Shown here: positions 43,076-51,617 of the stretch, in pieces
Layout of the letters: every line of letters begins with the position of its first letter
How positions within the stretch are numbered: the stretch's first letter is position 1
Source of the DNA: Hymenobacter psoromatis
GTDB lineage: Bacteria; Bacteroidota; Bacteroidia; Cytophagales; Hymenobacteraceae
Assembly: GCF_020012125.1 (NCBI RefSeq)
Contig: NZ_JAIFAG010000001.1
Span: forward strand, 3,906,001 to 3,970,000
Reading direction: 5' to 3'
Length of the DNA stretch: 64,000 nucleotides
Made by a program: the position numbers and the translations under genes
Notes under the pieces: model-generated
Database searches by the model: none
What the model was told of the DNA's origin: nothing
What the model saw: only the letters and a program-made list of their open reading frames with translations

Positions 43076-44724
43076 TAATGATTCAGTACGCGAGCGCGCA
43101 GCATCCAGCCTACTACGGCCACTATCCCCAGCACCGCCAGCAGCTGCGCGGCGCGCCCGATAAGCTCGCCGAAGCGGGCGTAAAACGTCACCTCGTTGTT
43201 CAGGTGCACGGTGCCGCGGCTGGCGGTGGCAATCCAGGCGGGCACCTGCTGATAGATTTCACCCTTCTGGTTGATGAAGCCGGTGAAGCCGGTATTGGCC
43301 GCGCGGGCCAAGTCGCGGCGGGTTTCGATGCAGCGCAGGCTGCCGTAGCGCAACAGCTGCCGGTAGCCCGGCGAGTCGTGCCACCAGGCATCGTTGGTAA
43401 AGAGAGCCAGCAGCGTGGCCCCGTTGGGGATGTATTCGCTCACAAAATCCCCGTAAATAGACTCGTAGCAAATGATGGGGGCGATGCGCAGGGCCGGCGC
43501 GTTGGCCGGCGCGGCAAATACGGTGCGCTCGGTCTGACTACCATAGGAACCTACGTAGCCGCCCAAGTCGATGTGCGAAACGAGGGCGGTGAGTACGGGG
43601 GGCACATTCTCGACCCCCGGCACCAGCCGCGACTTGTGGTAGAAGGCAATGGGGGCCGTGGCGGAGGCGAAGTAGGCACCCGCGTTGAAGGTGTCGTAGT
43701 AGCCCAGGTCGTCGCGGTAGCGGGCCGTAGCGCTGGCCGCCTCTTTATTCGGGTATGAGCCGACGGTTGTGATGCCCGTGAGCAGCGCCACGCCGGGGTG
43801 CTGCCCCAGCCACACGCGGATACGCTGGATTTTGGGGTCCCGTTCCACCGTGTTTTCCCAGATGGCCTCTTCTAGGGCGGTTTCGGGCCAGATTATCAGC
43901 CGGGTGGCGGGCGTCAGGTGTTGCTCCGACAATTGCAGAAAACGGGTGAGCTGCTCGTTAGGGGAGATGAACTTAGTGCCGCCCTCAAACTTCTCCACGT
44001 AGGGGTCGAAGTTAGGCTGCACTACCACTACCTCGGCGGTAGAGCCTTTTTCCTGGTAGTTGCGCCCAATAGTAGTGGAAACGATAATAGGCAGCCAAAT
44101 AGCCGCCATCGGTACGCCCCAGCGCCAGCGGCGGGGACCATTTAGCGCCCAAAAAGGCACGCCCTGCGGCCCCCACCCAGCCCAGAATACGAGTAAATTC
44201 ACTACCCACACCCACACCGAGCCGCCCAAAAAGCCGGTGTATTCGTACCACTGCACCCACTGCGGGGCGGCCGCAAAGCCGTTGCCCAGCGTGAGCCAGG
44301 GCCAGGTGAGGTCCCAGTGCAGGTGCAGCTGCTCGAAGGCAATCCAGTAGATGGGCAGCGAGAGGTAGCCCAGGCGATTGCCAAACCGCTTCTTGGTCTG
44401 CCGGAAGGCCATGAGCGGCAGGCACATGAGTAGGGCATTGAGCACCACGGCCGCGATGCCGCCGCCCAGCGTACTGAAGCTTACCCACCAAGTAGTGAGC
44501 GCGTTCCAGACCAGCAGCAGCCAGTAGGTGCAGGCAAATACGCGGCCCTTGCGCGCCTCGGTCAGCGTGAGCTGCCGCTCCATCAGCAGGTAGGGCACCC
44601 AGCCAATGAAGAGCAGCAGCGCCGGCGCGGCCGACGGGTAGGGCGGCCAGCCACCGCACAGCAGCAGGGCGCTGAGGCTACCCAGTACCAGCGGGCGCTG
44701 CCAGAAGCTAGGCGGTGGGGTCAT
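43075..44724 (-). CDS. lnt: Apolipoprotein N-acyltransferase
   Basis: Adds the third acyl chain to lipoproteins in the inner membrane. ATG at 44724 gives 549 residues. Six or more membrane helices fill the first 220 residues, then a nitrilase-like domain with catalytic glutamate (IWPETALEEA), lysine (HKSRLVPGVENVP) and cysteine (PIICYESIYGD), and a final C-terminal helix (LLAVLGIVAVVGWML). The start overlaps the end of rsmI by 17 bases. The open frame to 44820 adds repetitive Met/Pro residues and is rejected. Confidence 0.9.
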   Translation of the reverse strand: MTPPPSFWQRPLVLGSLSALLLCGGWPPYPSAAPALLLFIGWVPYLLMERQLTLTEARKGRVFACTYWLLLVWNALTTWWVSFSTLGGGIAAVVLNALLMCLPLMAFRQTKKRFGNRLGYLSLPIYWIAFEQLHLHWDLTWPWLTLGNGFAAAPQWVQWYEYTGFLGGSVWVWVVNLLVFWAGWGPQGVPFWALNGPRRWRWGVPMAAIWLPIIVSTTIGRNYQEKGSTAEVVVVQPNFDPYVEKFEGGTKFISPNEQLTRFLQLSEQHLTPATRLIIWPETALEEAIWENTVERDPKIQRIRVWLGQHPGVALLTGITTVGSYPNKEAASATARYRDDLGYYDTFNAGAYFASATAPIAFYHKSRLVPGVENVPPVLTALVSHIDLGGYVGSYGSQTERTVFAAPANAPALRIAPIICYESIYGDFVSEYIPNGATLLALFTNDAWWHDSPGYRQLLRYGSLRCIETRRDLARAANTGFTGFINQKGEIYQQVPAWIATASRGTVHLNNEVTFYARFGELIGRAAQLLAVLGIVAVVGWMLRARVLNH

Positions 44725-45493
44725 TGTCGGCATCACCATCGTCGTCGGCATCGGCGGGGTCATCGGCATCTTCGTCGTGGGCGGCGTATTTGCTGCGCTC
44801 AATTCGCTCATATTCAGCACCTTTTACTACCAGTACAATTTCGCCTTTAATGGCCGGGCGGGCGGCTAGCGTGGCGGCTAGCTCGCCGAGCGAGGCAGTA
44901 AGGGTTTCTTCAAACAGCTTGGTCAATTCGCGGCTGACGCTAGCTGGCCGGTCGGCCCCAAACACCTCGGCCAGCTGCGTGAGCGTCTTCACAATGCGGT
45001 GCGGCGACTCGTAGAAAATGAGCGTCCGCATTTCGCGGGCCAACTCTTGCAGGCGGGTCTGGCGGCCTTTTTTCACCGGCAAAAAGCCTTCGAAGGCGAA
45101 CCGCTCGGCCCCGAAACCTGACTTTAGTAAGGCCGGCACCAGGGCCGTGGGGCCGGGTAGGCACTCCACGCGCAGGCCCTGGGCCAGGCACTCGCGCACC
45201 AGCAAAAAGCCGGGGTCGGAGATACCGGGCGTGCCGGCGTCGCTCACCAGGGCCATGCGCTCGCCTTTGGCCAGGCGCTCCAGCAGGCGGGGCACTACCT
45301 GGTGCTCATTGTGTAAGTGGTAGGCTTGCAGGGGCTTTTTTATTTCTAAATGCTGCATGAGCCGGCCGCTGGTGCGGGTGTCCTCGCACAGCACTACATC
45401 CACCTCGCGCAGTGTGCGAATGGCCCGCAGCGTAATGTCTTCGAGGTTGCCGATGGGGGTAGGCACGAGGGTAAGAGCAGCGGCTTCGGGCAT
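44708..45493 (-). CDS. rsmI: 16S rRNA (cytidine(1402)-2'-O)-methyltransferase
   Basis: Methylates the ribose of C1402 in the decoding centre. 261 residues of the tetrapyrrole-methylase fold: VPTPIGNLEDITLRAIRTLR, VVLCEDTRTSGRL, ALVSDAGTPGISDPGFLLV, CLPGPTALVPALLKSGF and FYESPHRIVKTL. The C-terminus ends in an Asp/Ala run (DEDADDPADADDDGDADN), longer than usual. A promoter box ends five bases before the ATG, so the message is probably leaderless. lnt follows with an overlap. Confidence 0.93.
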   Translation of the reverse strand: MPEAAALTLVPTPIGNLEDITLRAIRTLREVDVVLCEDTRTSGRLMQHLEIKKPLQAYHLHNEHQVVPRLLERLAKGERMALVSDAGTPGISDPGFLLVRECLAQGLRVECLPGPTALVPALLKSGFGAERFAFEGFLPVKKGRQTRLQELAREMRTLIFYESPHRIVKTLTQLAEVFGADRPASVSRELTKLFEETLTASLGELAATLAARPAIKGEIVLVVKGAEYERIERSKYAAHDEDADDPADADDDGDADNDPTA

Positions 45494-45498
45494 GGGCG

Positions 45499-45506
45499 CA
45501 AAGGTA
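45499..45506 (-). promoter_or_regulatory. -7 promoter box of rsmI
   Basis: TACCTTTG matches TAnnTTTG and ends five bases before the ATG at 45493. Its far end abuts the 31-base arm of an inverted repeat, so any -33 element would be within that repeat. Confidence 0.65.
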
Positions 45507-45605
45507 GGAAGGAGCGCAGGGTAAGCTTTAGCTTGCCAGAACAGGAAAATTGGCGTAGTGTGGCAGGATAAAACGGCAAGCTAAAGCTTACCCTGCGCTC
45601 CTTCC
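45507..45605. repeat. Dispersed inverted repeat, perfect 31-base arms
   Basis: Arms at 45507-45537 and 45575-45605 are perfect complements (core GGGTAAGCTTTAGCTTGCC) around a 37-base loop. This is the best-preserved copy of the family also seen at 2397, 25984 and 47538. Confidence 0.9.
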
Positions 45606-45665
45606 AAAAACCCAAACGCCCAAACCTGAGTACACCCCTTTACCATTTGCTTAGCTAATCTGACC

Positions 45666-46181
45666 ATGCCAGTTGACCCAAACAACCGCCCCATCCGCGT
45701 TATCAACGACGATACGACCGAGGAAGAATTTGCCGCCGGCCTGCGTATTCCGAATGCTGACCCACCCAAAAATGAGGAAGCGCGCGGTGGCTTTGGCAAC
45801 CGCGATGGCAAGCAGGGCTTTGGCACTACCAGCGGCGATGGTGAAACCTCGCTGGCAATGAACTCGGACGCGGCCAGTACCTACCAGCCCGGCGACAATA
45901 TGCGTACTGCCGAGCAGGGAGCCAATCAGCGTCCTGACCAAGACCTACCCAGCCCCGACGATGAGCGCGACGAAAATGGCCATCGCCCCCAGCGCGGTCC
46001 CGTAGATGAACTCGAAGCCGACGACCTGCGCAAAGGCTCCGACGAGATGGAGGATGCCGAATCGCACGTGGGCATGGGCCAAATGGCCCCCAAGCCCCTA
46101 CCCCCCATCACTGGCACCGATACCAACGCTGAACTAACCGACCCCGATGCTAAAGATTCAGCTATCGACCAAGGGTTTTAA
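45666..46181 (+). CDS. Acidic hydrophilic protein, unknown (first of three)
   Basis: 171 residues without cysteine or hydrophobic segment, rich in Asp, Glu, Gly, Asn and Pro, so probably disordered and cytosolic. Segments: IRVINDDTTEEEFAAGLRIP, DLPSPDDERDENGHRPQRGP, ELEADDLRKGSDEMEDAESH. No enzymatic motif. Composition resembles stress-linked hydrophilic proteins. First of three short same-strand genes of this kind. ATG at 45666. Confidence 0.7.
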   Translation: MPVDPNNRPIRVINDDTTEEEFAAGLRIPNADPPKNEEARGGFGNRDGKQGFGTTSGDGETSLAMNSDAASTYQPGDNMRTAEQGANQRPDQDLPSPDDERDENGHRPQRGPVDELEADDLRKGSDEMEDAESHVGMGQMAPKPLPPITGTDTNAELTDPDAKDSAIDQGF

Positions 46182-46262
46182 TTGCAACAGAAAGCAGGAG
46201 GCACGGCAACTCGTGTCTTCTACTTTCCGATTTATACTTTCCACCTCCTATTTCCTTTTCCA

Positions 46263-46436
46263 ATGGCAGACCACAAATCAAGCAAGCAGGGCGAATCGCA
46301 CCAGGGCGGCCCTAACGTAGCCAAGCAAGCCGCTGGCACTGGCGAAGACCATGACGCGGAGCGCGATGAAAAAACGGAAAAGCAATTGCAGCAAGATGCG
46401 CAAGACGCTCCCGTAACGCACCCCAACCGCCATTAG
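46263..46436 (+). CDS. Acidic hydrophilic small protein, unknown (second of three)
   Basis: 57 residues from ATG at 46263 (MADHKSSKQGESHQGG). Highly polar, with Lys/Glu/Gln/Asp runs and the C-terminal QDAQDAPVTHPNRH. The ending matches that of the next gene (DEAQDAGVQHPNRG), so the two are paralogues. The open frame to 46182 adds residues with a different composition and is rejected. Gap of 81 bases to the preceding gene. Confidence 0.65.
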   Translation: MADHKSSKQGESHQGGPNVAKQAAGTGEDHDAERDEKTEKQLQQDAQDAPVTHPNRH

Positions 46437-46482
46437 TCCTGGCTGCAGGCATTTTCCCACCTAGTGTAATAGCCTTCTACTT

Positions 46483-46695
46483 ATGTCAACCCACCACACG
46501 GAGCAGAATAAGCAGTCGCAGACCAGCAAGAATGAAGCTGGCATGCCCGAGCACACCAAGGCCGACGTCCTACCCGTCGACGACCTTGATGAGGCCACCG
46601 AAACTCGCCTCGAAGACGAAGCCCAGGATGCTGGCGTGCAGCACCCCAATCGTGGCCACAACAAGCCCGACAACGGCAAAGGCAGCTACGCCTGA
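46483..46695 (+). CDS. Acidic hydrophilic small protein, unknown (third of three)
   Basis: 70 residues, MSTHHTEQNKQSQTSKNEAG start, acidic middle (VDDLDEATETRLEDEAQDAG) and HPNRGHNKPDNGKGSYA tail. Shares AQDA-x-V-x-HPNR with the preceding gene. No membrane span or signal. It is followed by a strong terminator at 46716, which closes the three-gene set. No function is recognised. Confidence 0.65.
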   Translation: MSTHHTEQNKQSQTSKNEAGMPEHTKADVLPVDDLDEATETRLEDEAQDAGVQHPNRGHNKPDNGKGSYA

Positions 46696-46715
46696 GCACC
46701 AGCCGGCTTACTTAC

Positions 46716-46757
46716 AAAACGCAAAGCCTCGGCCACTGGTCGGGGCTTTGCGTTTTT
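46716..46757 (+). terminator. Terminator of the small acidic protein genes
   Basis: AAAACGCAAAGCC (46716-46728) pairs with GGCTTTGCGTTTT (46744-46756), followed by T. Confidence 0.85.
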
Positions 46758-46803
46758 ACAAGCTGTTGACAAAAAACATATTATCTCCATTAATCGCCTC
46801 GAT

Positions 46804-47508
46804 ATGCGTCGCTTCGCCGCCACCGACCTGCACGGCTGCCTGCGCACCTTCCGCCACCTGGTAGAAGAAGAGTTGCATCTGCGCCCCGCCGACCACCTCT
46901 ACCTGCTGGGCGACTACGTGAACAAGGGTCCCGATAGCGCCGGCGTGCTCGATTACCTAATGCAGCTGCAAGCTGCTGGCTACCAGGTGCACTGCCTGCG
47001 TGGCAACCACGAGCACGAGCTACTGGCCACCATCCACGGCGAGCCCAATGCCAACGGCATGTGGAAGCTGGCAGCCGAGCGGCAATTGACGCTGACCAGC
47101 TTTGGGGTGGCGCGGGCTGCTGCTATTCCGGGCCGGTACGTGGCCTGGCTCAATGCCCTACCCCTCCAGCTGGAACTACCCGACTTTGTGCTCGTACACG
47201 CCGGCTTCAACTTCGCCCTACCCCCCGCCGAGATGCGCGAAGACATGCAGAGCATGCTTTACAGCAAAGAGTTTACCTATGACCCCGCGCGGCTGGCGGG
47301 CAAGCGCCTGCTACATGGCCACGTGCCTACCCCCGTGGCCGAGGTGCAAGCCACCGTAGCCGCCAAAGCCGGGGCTATCGACCTAGACACCGGCTGCGCG
47401 TTCCGGCTCAACCCCGAGTTGCGCCACTTGGCCGCGCTCAACTTGGACAGCTGGAAACTGCACTTGGTGGAGAACCGCGAAGAGCCCTACCCCATCGCCG
47501 TGCGGTAA
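46804..47508 (+). CDS. Metallophosphoesterase (PPP-type serine/threonine phosphatase-like)
   Basis: 234 residues with the dimetal phosphatase signature: DLHGCLRTFRHL (GDIHG-type, with D-x-H), LYLLGDYVNKGPDSAGVLDY and LRGNHEHELLATIHG, and the later histidines in LVHAGFNF and LLHGHVPTP. It resembles bacterial diadenosine tetraphosphatase and protein phosphatase relatives. The substrate is open. ATG at 46804; the preceding region contains a terminator, and a weak spacing for its own promoter. Confidence 0.88.
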   Translation: MRRFAATDLHGCLRTFRHLVEEELHLRPADHLYLLGDYVNKGPDSAGVLDYLMQLQAAGYQVHCLRGNHEHELLATIHGEPNANGMWKLAAERQLTLTSFGVARAAAIPGRYVAWLNALPLQLELPDFVLVHAGFNFALPPAEMREDMQSMLYSKEFTYDPARLAGKRLLHGHVPTPVAEVQATVAAKAGAIDLDTGCAFRLNPELRHLAALNLDSWKLHLVENREEPYPIAVR

Positions 47509-47537
47509 ACTTTGGCTTGCCGGAGTAGCGGGTTAGA

Positions 47538-47630
47538 GTAAGCTTTAGCTTACCGGACGTGAATTGTTCGTGCTAAAACGGCAAGCTGAAGATTACTGCA
47601 CATTCTGCTACCCGGCAAGCTAAAGCTTAC
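47538..47630. repeat. Dispersed inverted repeat with three units
   Basis: GTAAGCTTTAGCTTACCGG at 47538-47556 faces CCGGCAAGCTAAAGCTTAC at 47612-47630, with a third degenerate unit (GGCAAGCTGAAGATTAC) between at about 47580. It lies between the phosphatase gene and glyA. Confidence 0.8.
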
Positions 47631-47644
47631 CCTACACTCCGTCG

Positions 47645-47652
47645 TACTTTTG
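47645..47652 (+). promoter_or_regulatory. -7 promoter box of glyA
   Basis: TACTTTTG matches TAnnTTTG and ends four bases before the glyA ATG, the only plausible start, so a leaderless message is expected. Confidence 0.65.
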
Positions 47653-47656
47653 GGGT

Positions 47657-48964
47657 ATGCAAGCCACTGCCCCTACCCTCGCCCCGACCGCCGACTATGA
47701 TACGGCCGTTTTCGACCTCATTGCGCAGGAGCGCCAGCGCCAGACCCACGGCCTGGAGCTGATTGCTTCCGAGAACTACGTTTCGGACCAGGTAATGGCG
47801 GCGCAGGGCTCAGTACTCACCAATAAATACGCCGAGGGCCTGCCCGGCAAGCGCTACTATGGCGGCTGCGAGGTGGTGGACCAGGTAGAGCAGCTGGCCA
47901 TTGACCGGGCCAAAGAGCTATTCGGCGCGGCCTGGGTGAACGTACAGCCCCACTCCGGCGCGCAGGCCAACGCGGCCGTGATGCTGGCCTGCCTCAACCC
48001 CGGCGACAAAATTCTGGGTTTCGACCTCAGCCACGGTGGGCACCTCACGCACGGCTCACCGGTCAATTTTTCGGGTAAGCTTTACCAGCCGTCTTTTTAC
48101 GGGGTAGAGAAGGAAACCGGCCTCATCGATTGGAATAAGGTGATTGACACAGCCCGCCGCGAACGCCCCAAAATGATTATCTGCGGGGCCTCGGCCTACT
48201 CGCGCGACTGGAACTACGCTGCCCTGCGCCGCGCCGCCGATGAGGTAGGCGCGCTGCTGCTGGCCGATATTTCGCACCCCAGTGGCCTCATTGCCAAAGG
48301 CTTGCTCAATTCGCCGTTTGAGCATTGCCATATCGTGACCACCACGACCCACAAGACGCTGCGCGGCCCGCGCGGTGGCCTCATCCTGCTAGGGCAGGAC
48401 TTCGACAACCCGTTTGGCCTGAAGACGCCGAAGGGCGAAATCCGCCCCATGTCGGCCCTGCTCGACTCAGGCGTATTTCCGGGCACGCAGGGCGGGCCGC
48501 TCGAGCACGTCATTGCGGCCAAGGCCGTGGCCTTCGGCGAGGCGCTGGGCGAGGGCTATACGCGCTACATTCATCAGGTAAAGGAAAACGCGCAGGCGCT
48601 GGCCAGCGAGTTCAGCAACCGCGGCTACGACATTATCTCGGGTGGTACTAACAACCACTTGATGCTCATTGACCTGCGCTCGAAGGGCCTGACCGGCAAA
48701 CTGGCCGAGAACACCCTGGTGCAGGCCGACATTACCATCAACAAGAACATGGTGCCCTTCGATGATAAGTCGCCTTTCGTGACCAGCGGCATCCGCATTG
48801 GCTCGGCCGCCGTAACTACCCGCGGCTTGGTCGAAGCCGACATGGTGCGCATCGTGGAGCTGATTGACGAGGCCCTTACCCACCACGCCGACACCAGCCG
48901 CATTGCGGGCGTGCGCCACCAAGTTAACGAGTGGATGCAAGCCTACCCCCTATTTCAGGCGTAA
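47657..48964 (+). CDS. glyA: Serine hydroxymethyltransferase
   Basis: Interconverts serine and glycine with tetrahydrofolate, the main one-carbon source. 435 residues: [35 protein letters not shown], the PLP-lysine near residue 233 in [15 protein letters not shown], and the folate-contacting and C-terminal segments ([34 protein letters not shown]). No methionine lies between residue 1 and the conserved core, so ATG at 47657 is well supported. Confidence 0.96.
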   Translation: MQATAPTLAPTADYDTAVFDLIAQERQRQTHGLELIASENYVSDQVMAAQGSVLTNKYAEGLPGKRYYGGCEVVDQVEQLAIDRAKELFGAAWVNVQPHSGAQANAAVMLACLNPGDKILGFDLSHGGHLTHGSPVNFSGKLYQPSFYGVEKETGLIDWNKVIDTARRERPKMIICGASAYSRDWNYAALRRAADEVGALLLADISHPSGLIAKGLLNSPFEHCHIVTTTTHKTLRGPRGGLILLGQDFDNPFGLKTPKGEIRPMSALLDSGVFPGTQGGPLEHVIAAKAVAFGEALGEGYTRYIHQVKENAQALASEFSNRGYDIISGGTNNHLMLIDLRSKGLTGKLAENTLVQADITINKNMVPFDDKSPFVTSGIRIGSAAVTTRGLVEADMVRIVELIDEALTHHADTSRIAGVRHQVNEWMQAYPLFQA

Positions 48965-49074
48965 TGGGAATAGCTTGAGCAAGGAGAGCCATGACGTTCT
49001 GACCACTTGAACGAAATTGCTTTCATTACTTCTTACTCCTGTTACGCTCATTACTTCCATTACTCATTTCCCCC

Positions 49075-49950
49075 TTGGCTTCCCCCACTCAGAAATTTCA
49101 ACAGAACCGCGCCGCCGCTGAGGGCGAGGCGGAGATGTCTTTTATTGACCACCTGGAAGCGTTGCGCTGGCACATTATCCGGGCGGCAATTGCCGTGGTG
49201 GTCTTTTCGCTGTGCGCGTTTTTTGCCAAAAGATTTCTGTTTCACGACCTGATTTTGGGGCCGTCGCGCTCCGATTTCTGGACCTATCAGACGTTCTGCA
49301 AAATCGGGCATTTCTTCGGCTCCACCGACCCGTGCGAGAACCAGGTCAATTTTATTATCCAGAACCGCGAGATGAGCGGGCAGTTGACGATGCACATCAG
49401 CACCTCGTTCGTAGTGGGCATCTGCCTGGCCTTTCCCTACCTGTTTTGGGAGATTTGGCGCTTCGTGAAGCCCGGCCTCTACCCCCACGAGCGGGCCAAC
49501 TCGAAGGGCGCGGTGTTTTTCGTGTCCATCTTGTTTATTCTGGGCTTGCTGTTTGGCTATTACATCGCCGCGCCGATGAGTATCAACTTCCTGGCCTCGT
49601 ACACGGTAGACCCTACCATCCAGAACCAGATTGACTTGCAGAGCTACCTGAGCACGCTCACAACCATGACGCTCTCGTGCGCCTTCGTGTTTGAGCTGCC
49701 CATGATAGTATTTTTCCTGGCGAAAGCCGGCCTCGTCACGCCCGAGCTGATGACGGTGTACCGCAAACACGCCATCGTAGTCATCCTCATTATCGCGGCC
49801 ATCATCACCCCGCCCGATATTTCGGCCCAGATTATCGTTACTATCCCTATTCTGCTGCTCTACGAACTGAGTATCCACATTGCCCGCGTGGTGCGCCGCA
49901 ACAGCGCCGCCAAGCTCAATGCCGAGCTGCTGATACCGGGCGCGGAGTAG
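49075..49950 (+). CDS. tatC: Twin-arginine translocase subunit TatC
   Basis: Signal-peptide receptor of the Tat pathway, which exports folded proteins. 291 residues with six membrane helices and the conserved MSFIDHLEALRWHIIRA start (L-x-E-L-R type), the PYLFWEIWRFVKPGLYPHER segment with the essential glutamate, and SILFILGLLFGYYIAAP. The frame opens at a TTG (49075); MSFIDHLEAL at 49135 is a weaker alternative. No tatA/B is near, which is common in Bacteroidota. Confidence 0.93.
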   Translation: MASPTQKFQQNRAAAEGEAEMSFIDHLEALRWHIIRAAIAVVVFSLCAFFAKRFLFHDLILGPSRSDFWTYQTFCKIGHFFGSTDPCENQVNFIIQNREMSGQLTMHISTSFVVGICLAFPYLFWEIWRFVKPGLYPHERANSKGAVFFVSILFILGLLFGYYIAAPMSINFLASYTVDPTIQNQIDLQSYLSTLTTMTLSCAFVFELPMIVFFLAKAGLVTPELMTVYRKHAIVVILIIAAIITPPDISAQIIVTIPILLLYELSIHIARVVRRNSAAKLNAELLIPGAE

Positions 49951-49962
49951 TCCTTGTATTCG

Positions 49963-50037
49963 TTAGTACGAGCGAAGCGCGGCAAGCGCACCCGAATGAC
50001 TCGTTCGGGCGCGCTTGCCGCGCTTCGCTCGTACTAA
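49963..50037. terminator. Inverted repeat between convergent tatC and membrane gene
   Basis: 34-base arms (49963-49996 and 50004-50037) with one mismatch and a seven-base loop. Contains CGAGCGAAGCGCGGCAAGCG. Serves both convergent genes. Confidence 0.85.
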
Positions 50038-50047
50038 GAGGCTGTTT

Positions 50048-51478
50048 TTATTTCACCGCTTGGTATACTCCCGGCACGCCGGGCACTGGCTCATAGCGGC
50101 CAAACACGCCGGGTAATAGGTAGCGCAGGCGGGGCAGCAGCCCTCTTTGGTCCAGGATATAGGCGGGCGGGCGCGGGCCCAGGCTGCGCGCTACCCGCAC
50201 CACGGCCGCGTATTCGGTGAGGTGGCCGAAATCGGCTTGGGCCAGGGGCCAGTCGAGGTAGGGCCGGGCGGCGGGGTGGTCGAGGTAGATGCGGCGGTCG
50301 GGGCCCAGCACCAGTACCGACCGGCCGGCCGTGAGGCGGTGGTAAGTGGTGTTAGGCTGCGGGGCAAAGGCGCTTTCGGGGGGTAGGCGCAGTAAGCCTG
50401 GTAGGCCCGGCACCAGCACCCGGTAGCGCAGCCCTACTACCAGGCCCAGCACGACCAAGAATAATAACTCAGGCACCCAGCCGGCCCGGCCTGGCAGCCG
50501 CTGCCACAAAAACAAGCTGAAATACGCCAGCGGCGGCAGCACCAGCACCAGCGAACCAGGAGCCAGCCCCCGCCCTACTACCAGCACCGCCGCCGCTACT
50601 ACCAGCCACACCAGCATCAATTGCCGGAAATTTACTTGAAAAACCAAGCCCAGTGCCGTACTGGCCGCCCGCGCCAGCGCTAGCGCCAACAGGACCCCTA
50701 CCCCCGCCAGCAGGGGCCAGGCCACGGTGGGCGGCAGGCCGTCGGTGGCGGCCACGGCCGGGCGCAGGCCCCGCGCCAGGTTCATCCAGGCAAAGTTATC
50801 CAGGGCTCCGACGTACAAGAATACCGTGGCTATCAGCGCGTAGGGCGACAAAAACCCGCACACCAGCAGCAAGGAGCTACGAAACGCATTGGCCGCGAAC
50901 ACGAGCACCGCGAACAGCCCTACCCCCACGAATAGGCCCAGCGGCAGGTAGCAGAGCGCCGCCAGCCCAATCACGAATCCGGCCCGAAACAGCCGGCGGT
51001 TGTCGTAGCCCTCCCGCGAGGTGGGCAGCAACGTGCTGATGGAGAACACAATAAAGGTGTGGCCCATGAGCAGCGGCGACAGCCCATCGAGGTCGGCACT
51101 CACGCTGCCCACCACCAGGTAGGTGAGGGCCGCCAGGTAGCCGCGCTCGGGGTGCACGCCGGCACGGTTGAGCACTTGGTTGAAGCGCAGTGCCTGCACC
51201 AGCAGCAGGGCCAGCGCCGCCACCCGGTACAGCAGCACCGGGCGGCCCCAGGCCAGCTGGAGCAGGCCGGCGGCGGCGGCGGCCAGCGGCCCGGTGCCGT
51301 CGTAGAGGTCGCGGTAGGGCCAGGCCCCCGCCCCTACCCCCTCGCCCAGCAGTAGCAGGCGCAGCTCGGCAGCCGACACGGGCAGGCCCAGCCACAGCAG
51401 CGGCAGCCGCAGAGCCAGCACCAGTCCCAGCAGCAGTAGGACCTGGGCGGGTAGGGAGCTTTTGAAAAAACGCAGCAA
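50048..51478 (-). CDS. Polytopic membrane protein, unknown (possible GT-C type or DUF6427-like)
   Basis: 476 residues, Leu/Ala-rich, with about ten hydrophobic helices spread evenly (for example VLLLLGLVLALRLPLLWLGL, LAALCYLPLGLFVGVGLFAV, LLLVCGFLSPYALIATVFLY) and short loops with WPYRDLYDGTGPLAAAAAG, the type of aromatic-acidic loop seen in GT-C membrane enzymes. A soluble tail of about 100 residues follows the last helix (YHRLTAGRSVLVLGPDRRIY). No catalytic motif is certain. ATG at 51478. Confidence 0.65.
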   Translation of the reverse strand: MLRFFKSSLPAQVLLLLGLVLALRLPLLWLGLPVSAAELRLLLLGEGVGAGAWPYRDLYDGTGPLAAAAAGLLQLAWGRPVLLYRVAALALLLVQALRFNQVLNRAGVHPERGYLAALTYLVVGSVSADLDGLSPLLMGHTFIVFSISTLLPTSREGYDNRRLFRAGFVIGLAALCYLPLGLFVGVGLFAVLVFAANAFRSSLLLVCGFLSPYALIATVFLYVGALDNFAWMNLARGLRPAVAATDGLPPTVAWPLLAGVGVLLALALARAASTALGLVFQVNFRQLMLVWLVVAAAVLVVGRGLAPGSLVLVLPPLAYFSLFLWQRLPGRAGWVPELLFLVVLGLVVGLRYRVLVPGLPGLLRLPPESAFAPQPNTTYHRLTAGRSVLVLGPDRRIYLDHPAARPYLDWPLAQADFGHLTEYAAVVRVARSLGPRPPAYILDQRGLLPRLRYLLPGVFGRYEPVPGVPGVYQAVK

Positions 51479-51499
51479 ATTTTTGGTGCTTGGTACTTA

Positions 51500-51592
51500 G
51501 TGCTTGGTGCTTGGGCTAATTTGCTCGTGACCTTGCCAGGGCAAAGGTCGTTGGACAAGGATAAATAGCTACCTAATTCAGGCACCAAGCAC
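51500..51592. repeat. GTGCTTGG direct and inverted repeats
   Basis: GTGCTTGGTGC (51500-51510) faces GCACCAAGCAC (51582-51592), and TTGGTGCTTGG units recur around 51484. It lies in the divergent gap before rbfA. Confidence 0.55.
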
Positions 51593-51600
51593 CAGAACCC

Positions 51601-51608
51601 TACCTTTG
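51601..51608 (+). promoter_or_regulatory. -7 promoter box of rbfA
   Basis: TACCTTTG matches TAnnTTTG, nine bases before the ATG at 51618, so the leader would be very short. Confidence 0.6.
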
Positions 51609-51617
51609 CTATTTACT

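Noticed and set aside
43078-43758. 226-codon open frame antisense to lnt
   Set aside because: The lnt catalytic residues are intact on the other strand.
44012-44659. 215-codon alternative frame inside lnt
   Set aside because: A frame shift of lnt with His/Ala/Arg bias and no membrane helices.
47520-47640. Three similar units suggest a CRISPR array
   Set aside because: The units are inverted, unequal in spacing and only three in number; no cas gene is near.
49060-49878. 272-codon open frame antisense to tatC
   Set aside because: It mirrors tatC codons, is rich in Arg, His, Gln and Asp, and has no motif; the tatC frame has clear family features.
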